16,334 nt of DNA from Chloroflexota bacterium (GTDB lineage Bacteria > Chloroflexota > UBA4733), in assembly GCA_023381895.1 (NCBI GenBank), contig JAMCTA010000015.1:1-16334 (forward strand), given 5' to 3'. Under the pieces are notes generated by a model, which did not search any database, was not told the DNA's origin, and saw only the letters and a list, made by a program, of their open reading frames with translations. Of the stretch, positions 1-7,166 are shown in pieces (positions within the stretch are counted from its first letter, which is position 1; each line of letters opens with the position of its first letter). Both the position numbers and the translations under genes were made by a program.

Positions 1-153
1 TGGGAAAGTATTCTCCACAACCAGACGGCCTTGCGCCTCAAGCGCCACTTGCTCTTCCGTCACAACGTGGTCGTGACGAACGTGCCGTACCACCAAACTG
101 CTGCTGTCGTCACAGCATAGCGTGACAGTCTCCGCTACTCGGTAGCCAGCCAC
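1..153 (-). CDS. Unrecognised protein, N-terminal part only (runs off left edge)
   Basis: An open minus-strand frame runs from just after the NRAMP stop codon to the window edge. The first in-frame start I find is GTG at 153-151, giving 51 codons that begin VAGYRVAETVTLCC and end QGRLVVENTFP. The composition looks like a real soluble protein (alternating hydrophobic and charged residues, GC-rich third positions), but I recognise no family. No clear ribosome binding site precedes the GTG. The reading frame is the same as that of the upstream NRAMP gene, separated from it only by that gene's TGA, so an upstream non-standard start is also possible. It would be the third gene of the minus-strand metal-ion unit. 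Confidence 0.4.
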   Translation of the reverse strand, partial: MAGYRVAETVTLCCDDSSSLVVRHVRHDHVVTEEQVALEAQGRLVVENTFP

Positions 154-240
154 CTCGAGGCAAGGCTGGATACCAAGCCAACTGTTCCACTCGCGGTCCG
201 TGCAGGTGGAGTGACTCGAGGGGACAAGGCCGGCGCACTC

Positions 241-1566
241 TCACCCCTGGAGCTGCTGGACAATCGTGATTGGCACGAGTGCGAGAGAGAGCGCAATCAG
301 CGTCGCCATAGTGACCCACGTCACAGCATTGAAGATGGGACCGTTGGTGTGTTTTCCCATCACTGAGCGATCGTTGATGATGAGCAACACAAAGACGAGA
401 ATCACCGGCAGCAGCACTCCATTGATCGCCTGAGTGATGAACATCACCTGCACCAGAGCGAGTCCGGGAATCAATACAAACAGGGCGCACGTGAGTAGCA
501 CCGCTGTGTAGAGACCGTAGAAGATCGGGGCGCGGCGGAATCCAAAGTCAAGGCCCATCTCCCAACCGAACGCCTCGCATACGGCATAGGCCGTACTTAA
601 TGGCAGCGTGGTCGACCCTAGTAGGGCCGCGTTCAGCAGCCCGAGCGCAAACAGTCCAGCAGCAAAGCGGCCAGCCAGTGGTGCGAGTGCCTTAGCTGCG
701 TCGCTCGCATCGTTGATCGACTGGTGGTGGACATAGAGCGTGGCAGCCGTTGCCACAATGATGAAGAACGAGATGAAGTCGGTGAGGAAGGCGCCGAAAT
801 AGACATCGACGCGCTCATAGTTGAGGTCTTCTGCCTGCAATCTCTTGTCAACGCAGTATGACTGGATGAAGAACTGCCCCCACGGCGTGATCGTCGTGCC
901 AATAGTGGCGATGACGCCAATGACGAAGGCATCGGAAAACTGAAACGAAGGCACAACAGTGTCGTGCAGAGCCTGACCCCACAAAGGGTGAGCAAGCAAA
1001 GCAGACACAACGTAGGCGACGTAGAGCACTGCACTGAACAGGAAGATGCGCTCAGTCCAGCGAAAGTTCCCCTTCAGCACGAGCAGGTAGATCAACAGCG
1101 CACCGAGCGGCACGCTGATGTACTTGGGAACACCGAAGATCTCGAGCGCGGCGCCTATGCCAGCGACGTCTGCAGCCGTCGAGCCGAAGTTGGCAACGAG
1201 AAGTGCAAACATGGCGACTGTGGTCCAGCGAATACCGAAGCGCTCACGAATAAGGGCTGCCAATCCTTTGCCCGTCACCATGCCCATCCGCGCGCCCATC
1301 TCCTGGGTTATGCCAAGAGCGAACGTCGTGAGCAGTAGAATCCAGAGCATCTTGTAACCGAACTGGGCACCGGCAACGGCATAGGTAGTGATGCCACCGG
1401 CGTCATTGTCGGCTGAGGCCGTGATGATGCCCGGACCGACCACGGCGAGCAGCACAGCGATGCGTCGCCACCAGGCGACGCTCCGCCGCTGTAGCCGCTG
1501 CTCAGATTCTGCTGGAGTAGGGGAGGGAGGGAGCGGAGAGCGTTGATTCACGACCACGTAAGTCAT
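241..1566 (-). CDS. NRAMP-family divalent metal ion transporter
   Basis: A 441-residue polytopic membrane protein, the usual length for the NRAMP (SLC11/MntH) family of proton-coupled divalent metal importers. After a basic, proline-rich cytoplasmic N-terminus (about residues 1-34), helix 1 carries GPGIITASADNDAGGITTY (residues 44-62), where canonical NRAMP proteins have a DPGN motif. Helix 6 carries GTTITPWGQFF (223-233), where canonical members have the metal-binding MPH. The methionine that favours transition metals is therefore missing, as in divergent NRAMP clades that include NRAMP-related magnesium transporters. The substrate (Mn, Fe, Mg or other) is thus open. It lies 96 bases downstream of a MgtE-like sensor gene on the same strand. 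Start choice: an AAGGGGGG tract abuts the ATG at 1566, which is too close for ideal initiation, so GTG at 1557 (codon 4) is a plausible real start. Confidence 0.9.
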   Translation of the reverse strand: MTYVVVNQRSPLPPSPTPAESEQRLQRRSVAWWRRIAVLLAVVGPGIITASADNDAGGITTYAVAGAQFGYKMLWILLLTTFALGITQEMGARMGMVTGKGLAALIRERFGIRWTTVAMFALLVANFGSTAADVAGIGAALEIFGVPKYISVPLGALLIYLLVLKGNFRWTERIFLFSAVLYVAYVVSALLAHPLWGQALHDTVVPSFQFSDAFVIGVIATIGTTITPWGQFFIQSYCVDKRLQAEDLNYERVDVYFGAFLTDFISFFIIVATAATLYVHHQSINDASDAAKALAPLAGRFAAGLFALGLLNAALLGSTTLPLSTAYAVCEAFGWEMGLDFGFRRAPIFYGLYTAVLLTCALFVLIPGLALVQVMFITQAINGVLLPVILVFVLLIINDRSVMGKHTNGPIFNAVTWVTMATLIALSLALVPITIVQQLQG

Positions 1567-1662
1567 CCCCCCTTACCGGTGCGCACGGAGATGTAGCCAT
1601 CGTACGGGGTCTCCTATCTGCCAACTCGCGACGCTATGGTGTGCCTCAGACAGAGAACCATG

Positions 1663-2904
1663 CTAGCCGAAGAGACGCGAAGTGTGGCGCTTGAGGTCGT
1701 CAGGAAGAAGAAACTCGAGCGCATCATCCGCTGTGACCACACCAATGAGACGCCCATCGCCCTCCACCACGGGCACCCCGAGCAAGTTGTATTCCGTCAT
1801 TACCCGTGCCGCTTCGAGGGCCCGATCAGTTGGCCGGACAAAGTGAATGCTTCGTTCCATCAAGCTGTCCATAGGCGCAGTACCGTCCCCGATGAGGAGC
1901 TGATGCAGCGCGACAACCCCCAAGAGGCGCTCCTGCTCGCGATCCTCTACGATGAACACGTACTGTGCCACCTCAGCGAGCTCCGGCTGCTGATGCAGCG
2001 CGACAAGCACCTGGCTTACTGAGTCCTGTGGAGTCGCGACAACCCGGTCAGTCGTCATGATCCCGCCGACAGAGTCTTCGGGATAGGTGAGCAGCAGCGA
2101 GACATCTGTCGACTCGTCTCGATCCATCTGCTCAATGATCGCCGCAGCCTGGTCAGGTGGAAGATCATCCAGCACATCAGCAGCAGCATCAGGAGCCATT
2201 TCCTCGAGAATGTCGGCGGCACGCTCCGTGGAGAGATTCTCCAACAGCTCGACTTGGCGCCCCTCTTCGACCTCTTCCAAGGTATCGGCCGCGAGCGCGT
2301 CATCGAGCGCTTGCATAATCTCCTCGCTTTGGTGATAGGCAAGGGAGTCGATGATGCGTGCGATGTCAGATGGATGGAGCTTGGCGAGCTTGTCGTGCGT
2401 GATCTGAAGACGCACATCGGGGACTTCCGACGCGAGCGGCTCGATCACCGCCCAATCAAGGATCTCGCCCTCTAGTCCACTCGCCAGGCGCCTCGGTACC
2501 AACCGGCGCAACATCCCCTTGGCACTGGCGTCGATAGCGATGAGACAGAGCCGCCCGTCGCGCTCCCCCAGCTCAGCATCGTTGGCGCGGATCACCCGTG
2601 CCCCTTTAACATCAATGAGCTGCCGGTCAACGATGTCATTCTCCAGGAGCACTTCACCGTTGCGGCGGCGAAACTCATCGTGCGGCAACTCAGTCAGTGC
2701 AACGACGAGTTCTTCATCACCGATCGAGACTACATCCCGGATTGGTACGAAGATATCCCGCCGCTCCGCTTTCACCACCATCCCGCGTACCGGCGGATAT
2801 CCTGGATCCTCCAGCCCTACGACGACGTCGCGAAGAGTGCCAAGACGCTCCCCATTCACGCCGACAACACGGCGTCCGGCAACTTGCGAAATAAAGAGAC
2901 GCAT
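1663..2904 (-). CDS. Soluble PRC-barrel / MgtE_N / tandem CBS protein
   Basis: A 413-residue protein counted from the ATG at 2904; the frame stays open to GTG 2964. Domain order: a PRC-barrel-like segment (about 1-70, MRLFISQVAGRRVVGVNGE), a second PRC-like segment (about 85-135), an acidic MgtE_N superhelical domain (about 175-280, with repeats such as RAADILEEMAPDAAADVL), and two CBS domains (about 281-400, opened by YPEDSVGGIMTTD). In the magnesium channel MgtE, the N and CBS domains sense cytosolic Mg2+ and gate the pore. Here the membrane domain is absent: the protein ends 13 residues after CBS2. The NRAMP gene follows directly, so I infer a separate cytosolic sensor for that transporter. 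The 2904 start is preferred because PRC homology begins there; a GGAAGG lies 13 bases upstream. Confidence 0.88.
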   Translation of the reverse strand: MRLFISQVAGRRVVGVNGERLGTLRDVVVGLEDPGYPPVRGMVVKAERRDIFVPIRDVVSIGDEELVVALTELPHDEFRRRNGEVLLENDIVDRQLIDVKGARVIRANDAELGERDGRLCLIAIDASAKGMLRRLVPRRLASGLEGEILDWAVIEPLASEVPDVRLQITHDKLAKLHPSDIARIIDSLAYHQSEEIMQALDDALAADTLEEVEEGRQVELLENLSTERAADILEEMAPDAAADVLDDLPPDQAAAIIEQMDRDESTDVSLLLTYPEDSVGGIMTTDRVVATPQDSVSQVLVALHQQPELAEVAQYVFIVEDREQERLLGVVALHQLLIGDGTAPMDSLMERSIHFVRPTDRALEAARVMTEYNLLGVPVVEGDGRLIGVVTADDALEFLLPDDLKRHTSRLFG

Positions 2905-3048
2905 GGAGACTGGACTACCTTCCGTCAGGACCATTCCGCCAGGAAGCGAACTGTACTCTACCACGCATCACGATCTCGACCCTCTCTTCTTCGGACCCCA
3001 CGATGTACCATGATCATCAGGAATGTTTGAGTGAAAGAGGAGAAGCAG

Positions 3049-3606
3049 GTGACGGCCTATCTCGAGGCTGTCGGACGGACGTTGCAGCAGCTGTCTGGAG
3101 CGTCCATAGCAGCCATTGAGCGTGCGCTGCTGGCGACTTACGACTGCGACAGCACGATCTTCACCTGTGGGAATGGCGGTAGCGCTGCCACGTCCTCCCA
3201 CTTTGCTCTCGATCTGGCAAAAGGGACCAGACCGGCGCCAGCGAAACGACTCGTGCGCGCGCTCGCCCTCACTGACAGTGCGCCGCTCCTCACTGCCTGG
3301 GCTAATGACACAGACTACGCACAGGTCTTCGCGCGGCAGCTTGAGGTATGGTTTCGACCCGGGGATCTGCTCTTCGCCATCTCTGCGAGCGGCAACTCTG
3401 GCAACGTCCTCAGCGCAGCGGAGTTTATCCGGGAGCACCAGGGCGTCGTGTGCGCACTCACCGGCTATGATGGGGGTAAGCTTGCGCCTCTCGCCACTCA
3501 CGCGCTCATCGTTCCATCGGATGATATCGAGCTCATTGAAGACTGCCATTCTGTTCTCTGCCACCAGTTCACTCGCCTCCTGCGCGAGCGCATCGCTGCC
3601 GTATGA
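3049..3606 (+). CDS. GmhA-like SIS-domain phosphosugar isomerase
   Basis: A 185-residue single SIS-domain protein resembling sedoheptulose-7-phosphate isomerase (GmhA). The phosphosugar-binding loops are clear: CGNGGSA (40-46) and ISASGNSGN (111-119), with LTGYDGG further on. It has features of a GmhA-like subgroup rather than enterobacterial GmhA: LTAWANDTDY after the first loop, DL where GmhA has its catalytic Glu, and EDCH in the C-terminal helix where GmhA has Gln-Glu-Ile-His. The exact substrate is therefore uncertain; heptose, hexosamine and other aldose/ketose phosphates are all possible. GTG 3049 is preferred because GAGGAG stands six bases upstream; GTG 3031 is in frame and has a weaker AGGA. 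The stop codon overlaps the start of the ROK kinase gene by four bases, implying coupled translation and a shared sugar pathway. Confidence 0.85.
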   Translation: MTAYLEAVGRTLQQLSGASIAAIERALLATYDCDSTIFTCGNGGSAATSSHFALDLAKGTRPAPAKRLVRALALTDSAPLLTAWANDTDYAQVFARQLEVWFRPGDLLFAISASGNSGNVLSAAEFIREHQGVVCALTGYDGGKLAPLATHALIVPSDDIELIEDCHSVLCHQFTRLLRERIAAV

Positions 3607-4565
3607 CACCTGCGCAACCACGCGTCGTTCTCGGCCTTGATTTTGGGGGCACCAAGCTTGCCGCTGGCATCGTAGATCTCCAGCGCGGTGCCGTCGTGCT
3701 GGAACGTCGTGCACTCACACCAGCGGGCAGTGCCGCACCGTGCCTCGATGCGATGATTGCTATGGCAGCCACGCTCTTGGAGCAATCGCCGCTCCCGGTC
3801 GACGGCGTTGGGATCAACTTCGGGGGGCTCGTTGACGCCGGTGCTGGTGTCATCTTGAGGTCACATCACGTTGCTGGGTGGGATAATCGTCCCCTTGCGC
3901 GCGATGTCAGTGCCAAGCTGCACCTACCTACAGCGCTCGACAACGATGCAAACGGCCAGGCCCTCGCAGAGTGGCGCTTTGGCGCCGGGAGCGGAACTCA
4001 ACACTTTGCCTACGTCAACCTCGGTACAGGGCTCGGAGGCGGGCTCGTCCTGAGCGGTCGCTTGTGGCCAGGGGCACACTCCCTTGCAGGAGAGTTCGGA
4101 CATTTTCCACTACAGCCCGGCGGACCCCAATGTTCGTGTGGACGCTCCGGCTGTTTCGAGGCGCTATGCGCCGGACCAGCCGTTGCGCGCCGTCTGCAGG
4201 AGGCCATCAAGCAGTCGCCCAGCCGCCATCCTAACCTCACACCCACGACTCTCTATCAGGAAGCCGAGGCTGGAGACGCAGTGGCCGCGGCAGTTATCGA
4301 AGACATTCTGATTGACCTTGCGCGTGGGCTCAGCATCATCCAGCTGAGTATCGATCCCGAGTGTATTGCGTTGGGAGGCGGCGCAGCGGAGTACACCTCG
4401 GGCCAGTTCCGGCAGCTCAACCACCTTGTCCGATCGCTGTGTCCCCCCATTGTGAGTGAGCACGTTCGTATCGAACCGGCTCAGCTCGGTACACAGTCCG
4501 GCATCCTCGGAGCAGCGGCTATCTTCCTGGCGTCAACTGATGCATCCGGCCCAACAACCAAGTAG
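3603..4565 (+). CDS. ROK-family sugar kinase (glucokinase-like)
   Basis: A 320-residue ROK protein. The N-terminal phosphate-binding loop LDFGGTK (12-18), the catalytic-region LDNDAN (112-117, with Asp115 the expected base), and the second ATP-site loop GTGLGGG (141-147) are all present. So is the ROK zinc signature: GEFGH (163-167) followed by CSCGRSGC (177-184). The intact catalytic and zinc residues argue for an active kinase rather than a repressor, and there is no N-terminal helix-turn-helix. It probably phosphorylates glucose, mannose or an N-acetylhexosamine. The start overlaps the SIS isomerase stop (ATGA), so the two are very likely co-translated. Its 3' end overlaps the next gene by 26 bases. 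Confidence 0.9.
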   Translation: MTPAQPRVVLGLDFGGTKLAAGIVDLQRGAVVLERRALTPAGSAAPCLDAMIAMAATLLEQSPLPVDGVGINFGGLVDAGAGVILRSHHVAGWDNRPLARDVSAKLHLPTALDNDANGQALAEWRFGAGSGTQHFAYVNLGTGLGGGLVLSGRLWPGAHSLAGEFGHFPLQPGGPQCSCGRSGCFEALCAGPAVARRLQEAIKQSPSRHPNLTPTTLYQEAEAGDAVAAAVIEDILIDLARGLSIIQLSIDPECIALGGGAAEYTSGQFRQLNHLVRSLCPPIVSEHVRIEPAQLGTQSGILGAAAIFLASTDASGPTTK

Positions 4566-4923
4566 ACGGCGCGCTCGCGGCGCCATCGGCGAGGAGAGGG
4601 CAGCCTCCCTCTTACAACGCTTGGGCTTCGTCGTGCTCGAACGCAACGTTCGGGTCGGACGCCGTGAGCTCGACATCATCGCCTTGGATGACGATACGCT
4701 GGTCATCGTCGAGGTGAAGGCCCGCTGGTCGACCGCCTTCGGCCCGCCGGAAAGCAGCGTCACAACGGCGAAGCAGGCGCACCTACGCGAAGCCGCTGAG
4801 ATCTACCTGCGGCAACGGAAGTGGTCCGGCCGCCCGTGGCGCATCGACGTCCTTGCGCTGCAGATGGAGCGAGGTAACGTGAAGTCTTGGGAGCTCTTTC
4901 GAGACTGCGTCGAGGGGGCATAG
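4540..4923 (+). CDS. yraN: YraN / UPF0102 family protein, endonuclease-like fold
   Basis: A 127-residue basic protein of the YraN/UPF0102 family, which has a PD-(D/E)XK nuclease fold and no firmly established cellular role. Family motifs are in order: GAIGEERAASLLQRLGF (14-30), RRELDIIALD (41-50, with the acidic metal ligand) and VIVEVKAR (55-62, the EVK catalytic pair), followed by the TTAKQAHLREAAEIYL helix. ATG 4540 is chosen because the family normally begins a few residues before the GxxGE motif; an in-frame extension reaches upstream to 4456 inside the ROK gene. No good ribosome binding site is seen, so expression probably depends on coupling to the ROK gene it overlaps. It converges on thrS, with 17 bases between the two stop codons. 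Confidence 0.9.
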   Translation: MHPAQQPSRRRARGAIGEERAASLLQRLGFVVLERNVRVGRRELDIIALDDDTLVIVEVKARWSTAFGPPESSVTTAKQAHLREAAEIYLRQRKWSGRPWRIDVLALQMERGNVKSWELFRDCVEGA

Positions 4924-4931
4924 GGCCCTCG
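4911..4931. other. Small inverted repeat at convergent gene ends
   Basis: CGAGGG (4911-4916) pairs with CCCTCG (4926-4931) across the yraN stop codon, between two converging genes. There is no T-tract on either side, so it is at best a weak RNA 3'-end structure and not a classical terminator. Confidence 0.3.
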
Positions 4932-4940
4932 ACACACCGA

Positions 4941-6734
4941 TCAGCTTTCGGGTGCGATCTGTAAGCTGCGGCTCTCAATGAGTTGCGTGGCCATGGCGAT
5001 GAAGCTGGCAACTGGCGTCGCGCCGAGGTCCTGTCCAGAGCGTAACCGGACTGACACCGCCTCTTGCTGCTGCTCACGATCTCCTACCACGAGCATGTAC
5101 GGCACCTTTTGGAGCTGCGCATCGCGAATCTTGGCCCGCATTCCCTCGCGGCGATTGTCGACTTCGGTCCTGATGCCGGCATCCCTCAGGCGGGCTGCAA
5201 TACTCATGCCATAGTCGTTGTGGCGATCAGCGATCGGGATGACGACCGCCTGAACCGGCGAGAGCCACAGAGGGAATACTCCAGCAAAGTGCTCGATCAA
5301 GAGGGCGAGGAAGCGTTCTGTCGCTCCCGTGACCGCTCGGTGCAAGAGTACTGGCGTGTGTTCTTGGCCATCTTCTCCAATATAGGTGCAGCCGAGCCGG
5401 GCAGGCTGGATCATGTCAACCTGGATGGTGCTGATCTGCCAATCGCGACCGAGAACATCCTTGGTGATGAAATCGGCTTTGGGGCCGTAGATGGCCGCTT
5501 CACCTCTCACCGGCACATAGTCGACGCCAGTATTCTCAAGCGCATCGCGAAGCATTTCTTCGGATCGAGCCCACTTCTCCTCACCAGCGATGTACTTCTC
5601 ACCCTCACCGCGCAGGGAGAGCCGCACCCAGTAGCTCTCGAATCCGTAGGTGCCAAGCACTTCGCGGATCAGCGCGAGCGCACGCTCGAATTCCTCTTGC
5701 ACCTGTTCCTCGGTACAGAAGATGTGACAATCATCCTGTGTCACACTGCGCACGCGCGCCAGCCCACTCAACTCTCCAGACTTTTCATAACGATAGAGTG
5801 TTGCGAACTCGGCGTAGCGAAGAGGAAGTTCCCTGTAGCTATGCTGCTGCTGGTTGAACAGCGTCATGTGCGACGGACAGTTCATCGGCTTGAGAACGAA
5901 CTCATCATCATCATCCTGCATAAATGGGAACATCGACTCGCGGTACGCATCAAAGTGGCCTGATTTCTTGTACAGGGATGTCCGGGCAAGATGCCCCGTC
6001 CAGACGTGCTGATACCCACGGCGAGTCTGCACCTCACGCACGTAGCCTTCCATGAGGTGACGGAGCATCTCACCCTTCGGAAAGAAGAGGGGAATGCCCG
6101 GCCCCACGTCATCGCTCAACACGAAGAGCCCGAGCTCCTTGCCAAGGCGCCGGTGATCGCGTTTTCGCGCCTCCTCGAGCTGCCGGAAATAGCGGTCAAC
6201 TTCTTCAGAGGTCTCAAAGCCAACACCGTAAATGCGCTGCAGCTGGGAATTCTTGGCATTCCCTCGCCAGTACGCTCCGGCCACGGTGCGAAGCTTGAAC
6301 GCTTTGATCTTGCCCGTGCTTTCGACGTGGGGGCCTGCGCACAAGTCAACAAAGTCACCGTCGGTGTAGAACGTGATCCGCTCGCTCTCCGAAAACCCGT
6401 CGATGAGGTCGACCTTGTAGACCTGATTCTGCTCTGCAAAGTAGCGGCGTGCCTTTTCTCGCTGGACATCGCTCAGCACGAAGGGGTAATCTGCCTTGAT
6501 GATCTTGTGCATCTCGGCCTCTATGGCGGGAAAATCGTCCGTGCTGAACTGATGCTCTGAGTCAAAGTCGTAGTAGAAGCCATCCTCGATGGCTGGCCCA
6601 ATACCAAGCTTCGTGCCGGGGAAGAGGTGCAGCACCGCCTGCGCAAGCACGTGCGCAGTCGAATGGCGCATCCGAAAGATGGGCGAGCCGTCGCGGGACG
6701 GCCGCAACTGAAACTGATCATCCTGATCTGGCAT
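4941..6734 (-). CDS. thrS: Threonyl-tRNA synthetase lacking the TGS domain
   Basis: A 597-residue cytosolic class II synthetase charging tRNA-Thr. It begins almost directly with the editing domain: HSTAH (24-28, the HxxxH site) and CAGPH (132-136). The N-terminal TGS/ubiquitin-like domain of the roughly 640-residue enterobacterial enzyme is absent. The catalytic core has zinc ligands Cys286 (MNCPSHM), His337 (DDCHIF) and His465 (LLHRAVTGATERF), and motif 2 around LYRYEKSGELSGL (313-325). The anticodon-binding domain starts near LSPVQAVVIP (491-500) and includes VDNRREGMRAKIRDAQ. ATG 6734 is chosen because AGGA lies five bases upstream; an in-frame TTG at 6761 sits in the terminator's T-tract and is rejected. 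Expression is controlled by the T-box leader immediately upstream. Confidence 0.97.
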   Translation of the reverse strand: MPDQDDQFQLRPSRDGSPIFRMRHSTAHVLAQAVLHLFPGTKLGIGPAIEDGFYYDFDSEHQFSTDDFPAIEAEMHKIIKADYPFVLSDVQREKARRYFAEQNQVYKVDLIDGFSESERITFYTDGDFVDLCAGPHVESTGKIKAFKLRTVAGAYWRGNAKNSQLQRIYGVGFETSEEVDRYFRQLEEARKRDHRRLGKELGLFVLSDDVGPGIPLFFPKGEMLRHLMEGYVREVQTRRGYQHVWTGHLARTSLYKKSGHFDAYRESMFPFMQDDDDEFVLKPMNCPSHMTLFNQQQHSYRELPLRYAEFATLYRYEKSGELSGLARVRSVTQDDCHIFCTEEQVQEEFERALALIREVLGTYGFESYWVRLSLRGEGEKYIAGEEKWARSEEMLRDALENTGVDYVPVRGEAAIYGPKADFITKDVLGRDWQISTIQVDMIQPARLGCTYIGEDGQEHTPVLLHRAVTGATERFLALLIEHFAGVFPLWLSPVQAVVIPIADRHNDYGMSIAARLRDAGIRTEVDNRREGMRAKIRDAQLQKVPYMLVVGDREQQQEAVSVRLRSGQDLGATPVASFIAMATQLIESRSLQIAPES

Positions 6735-6759
6735 TGCTGTCCTACTCTCCACCACTCTC

Positions 6760-6802
6760 AAGAAAAGAAAAGAGCGCTCTCGCCCGTTGGGCGAGAGCGC
6801 TC
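6760..6802 (-). terminator. Intrinsic terminator of the thrS T-box leader
   Basis: Read on the minus strand, a perfect 14-base inverted repeat (arms 6789-6802 and 6772-6785, GAGCGCTCTCGCCC and its complement, loop of about 3) is followed at once by TTTTCTTTTCTT (6771-6760). It lies 26 bases before the thrS start codon, so it acts as an attenuator within the leader and not as the end of another gene. Confidence 0.9.
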
Positions 6803-7002
6803 CTACTCACGCGATTCCACCACGATTCCTGCCCACGTCAGCACGGCCGACTGCGCAGCTCATTCCGGCTCCTAAGGCCGCCAGGGCCGAGCACTTATGC
6901 GTGACGCACGCCTTCGCACTCTGCTCAGAGGGGGTAGCTCACTCCACGCTCGCGGCCGCTCACAGCCATTGGCGGATCCTTCTCTGCACGGTCGTAAGAG
7001 TA
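6772..7002 (-). promoter_or_regulatory. T-box leader (tRNA-Thr-sensing riboswitch) of thrS
   Basis: The minus-strand leader has the T-box elements in order. AGAGA of stem I is at 6985-6981. A distal-loop sequence GGCTGTGAGC (6967-6958) resembles the T-box GGCGGTGTAAGC. A specifier loop has ACC (6935-6933), three bases, then TCTGAGCAG, the spacing seen in classical T-boxes. The T-box itself, GTGGTGGAATCGCG (6823-6810), matches 11 of 14 bases of AGGGTGGAACCGCG. A strong intrinsic terminator follows. ACC is a threonine codon that pairs with the GGU anticodon, and TGGA in the T-box can pair with the UCCA end of the tRNA. Uncharged tRNA-Thr should favour the antiterminator and thrS transcription. 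The 5' boundary is approximate; no convincing promoter was found upstream. Confidence 0.9.
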
Positions 7003-7032
7003 AACCGCGTCCTCATCAACGCACATTTTCAG

Positions 7033-7061
7033 TTGTTCCGATCGCAACATCGTAGTATTAC
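7033..7061 (+). promoter_or_regulatory. Possible sigma-70-type promoter for the MFS gene
   Basis: TTGTTC (7033-7038) and TATTAC (7056-7061) are separated by 17 bases. The first matches 3 of 6 and the second 4 of 6 consensus positions. It lies about 100 bases upstream of the MFS start, divergent from the thrS leader. Supported only by spacing and position. Confidence 0.3.
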
Positions 7062-7089
7062 CCGCTCGCGGTACGAAGAGCAAGAAAGC

Positions 7090-7135
7090 AGCGGGCAGGC
7101 TATGTTACGCTTCCGCAGGATCAGTGCGGCCCGCT
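7090..7135 (+). other. Possible nested hairpin in MFS gene leader
   Basis: AGCGGGC (7090-7096) is complementary to GCCCGCT (7129-7135). Inside it CCGCA and TGCGG can form a second short stem. The structure would sit in the transcript leader about 30 bases before the MFS start. No T-tract follows, and I recognise no riboswitch class. Confidence 0.25.
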
Positions 7136-7166
7136 AAGGATCTCGCCGAAATGGAGTGGCGTCACC

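Noticed and set aside
1567..1662. A manganese (yybP-ykoY) riboswitch in the gap before the NRAMP gene.
   Set aside because: The 96-base gap lacks the paired conserved loops of that class and has no clear terminator or sequestering stem.
2905..3048. A magnesium (M-box) riboswitch before the MgtE-like gene.
   Set aside because: The gap between the divergent genes is about 145 bases at most and shows none of the conserved M-box segments.
2968..3714. A 248-codon minus-strand frame across the SIS gene.
   Set aside because: The plus strand carries clear SIS and ROK motifs here, and the minus-strand product is Arg/Ser-rich and featureless.
5064..5963. A 299-codon open frame on the plus strand opposite thrS.
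   Set aside because: It is fully antisense to a gene with complete ThrRS motifs, has no family resemblance, and such frames are common opposite GC-rich genes.
6735..6761. A longer thrS start at TTG 6761.
   Set aside because: It lies in the terminator T-tract, has no ribosome binding site, and would add residues with no family match; ATG 6734 has AGGA at five bases.
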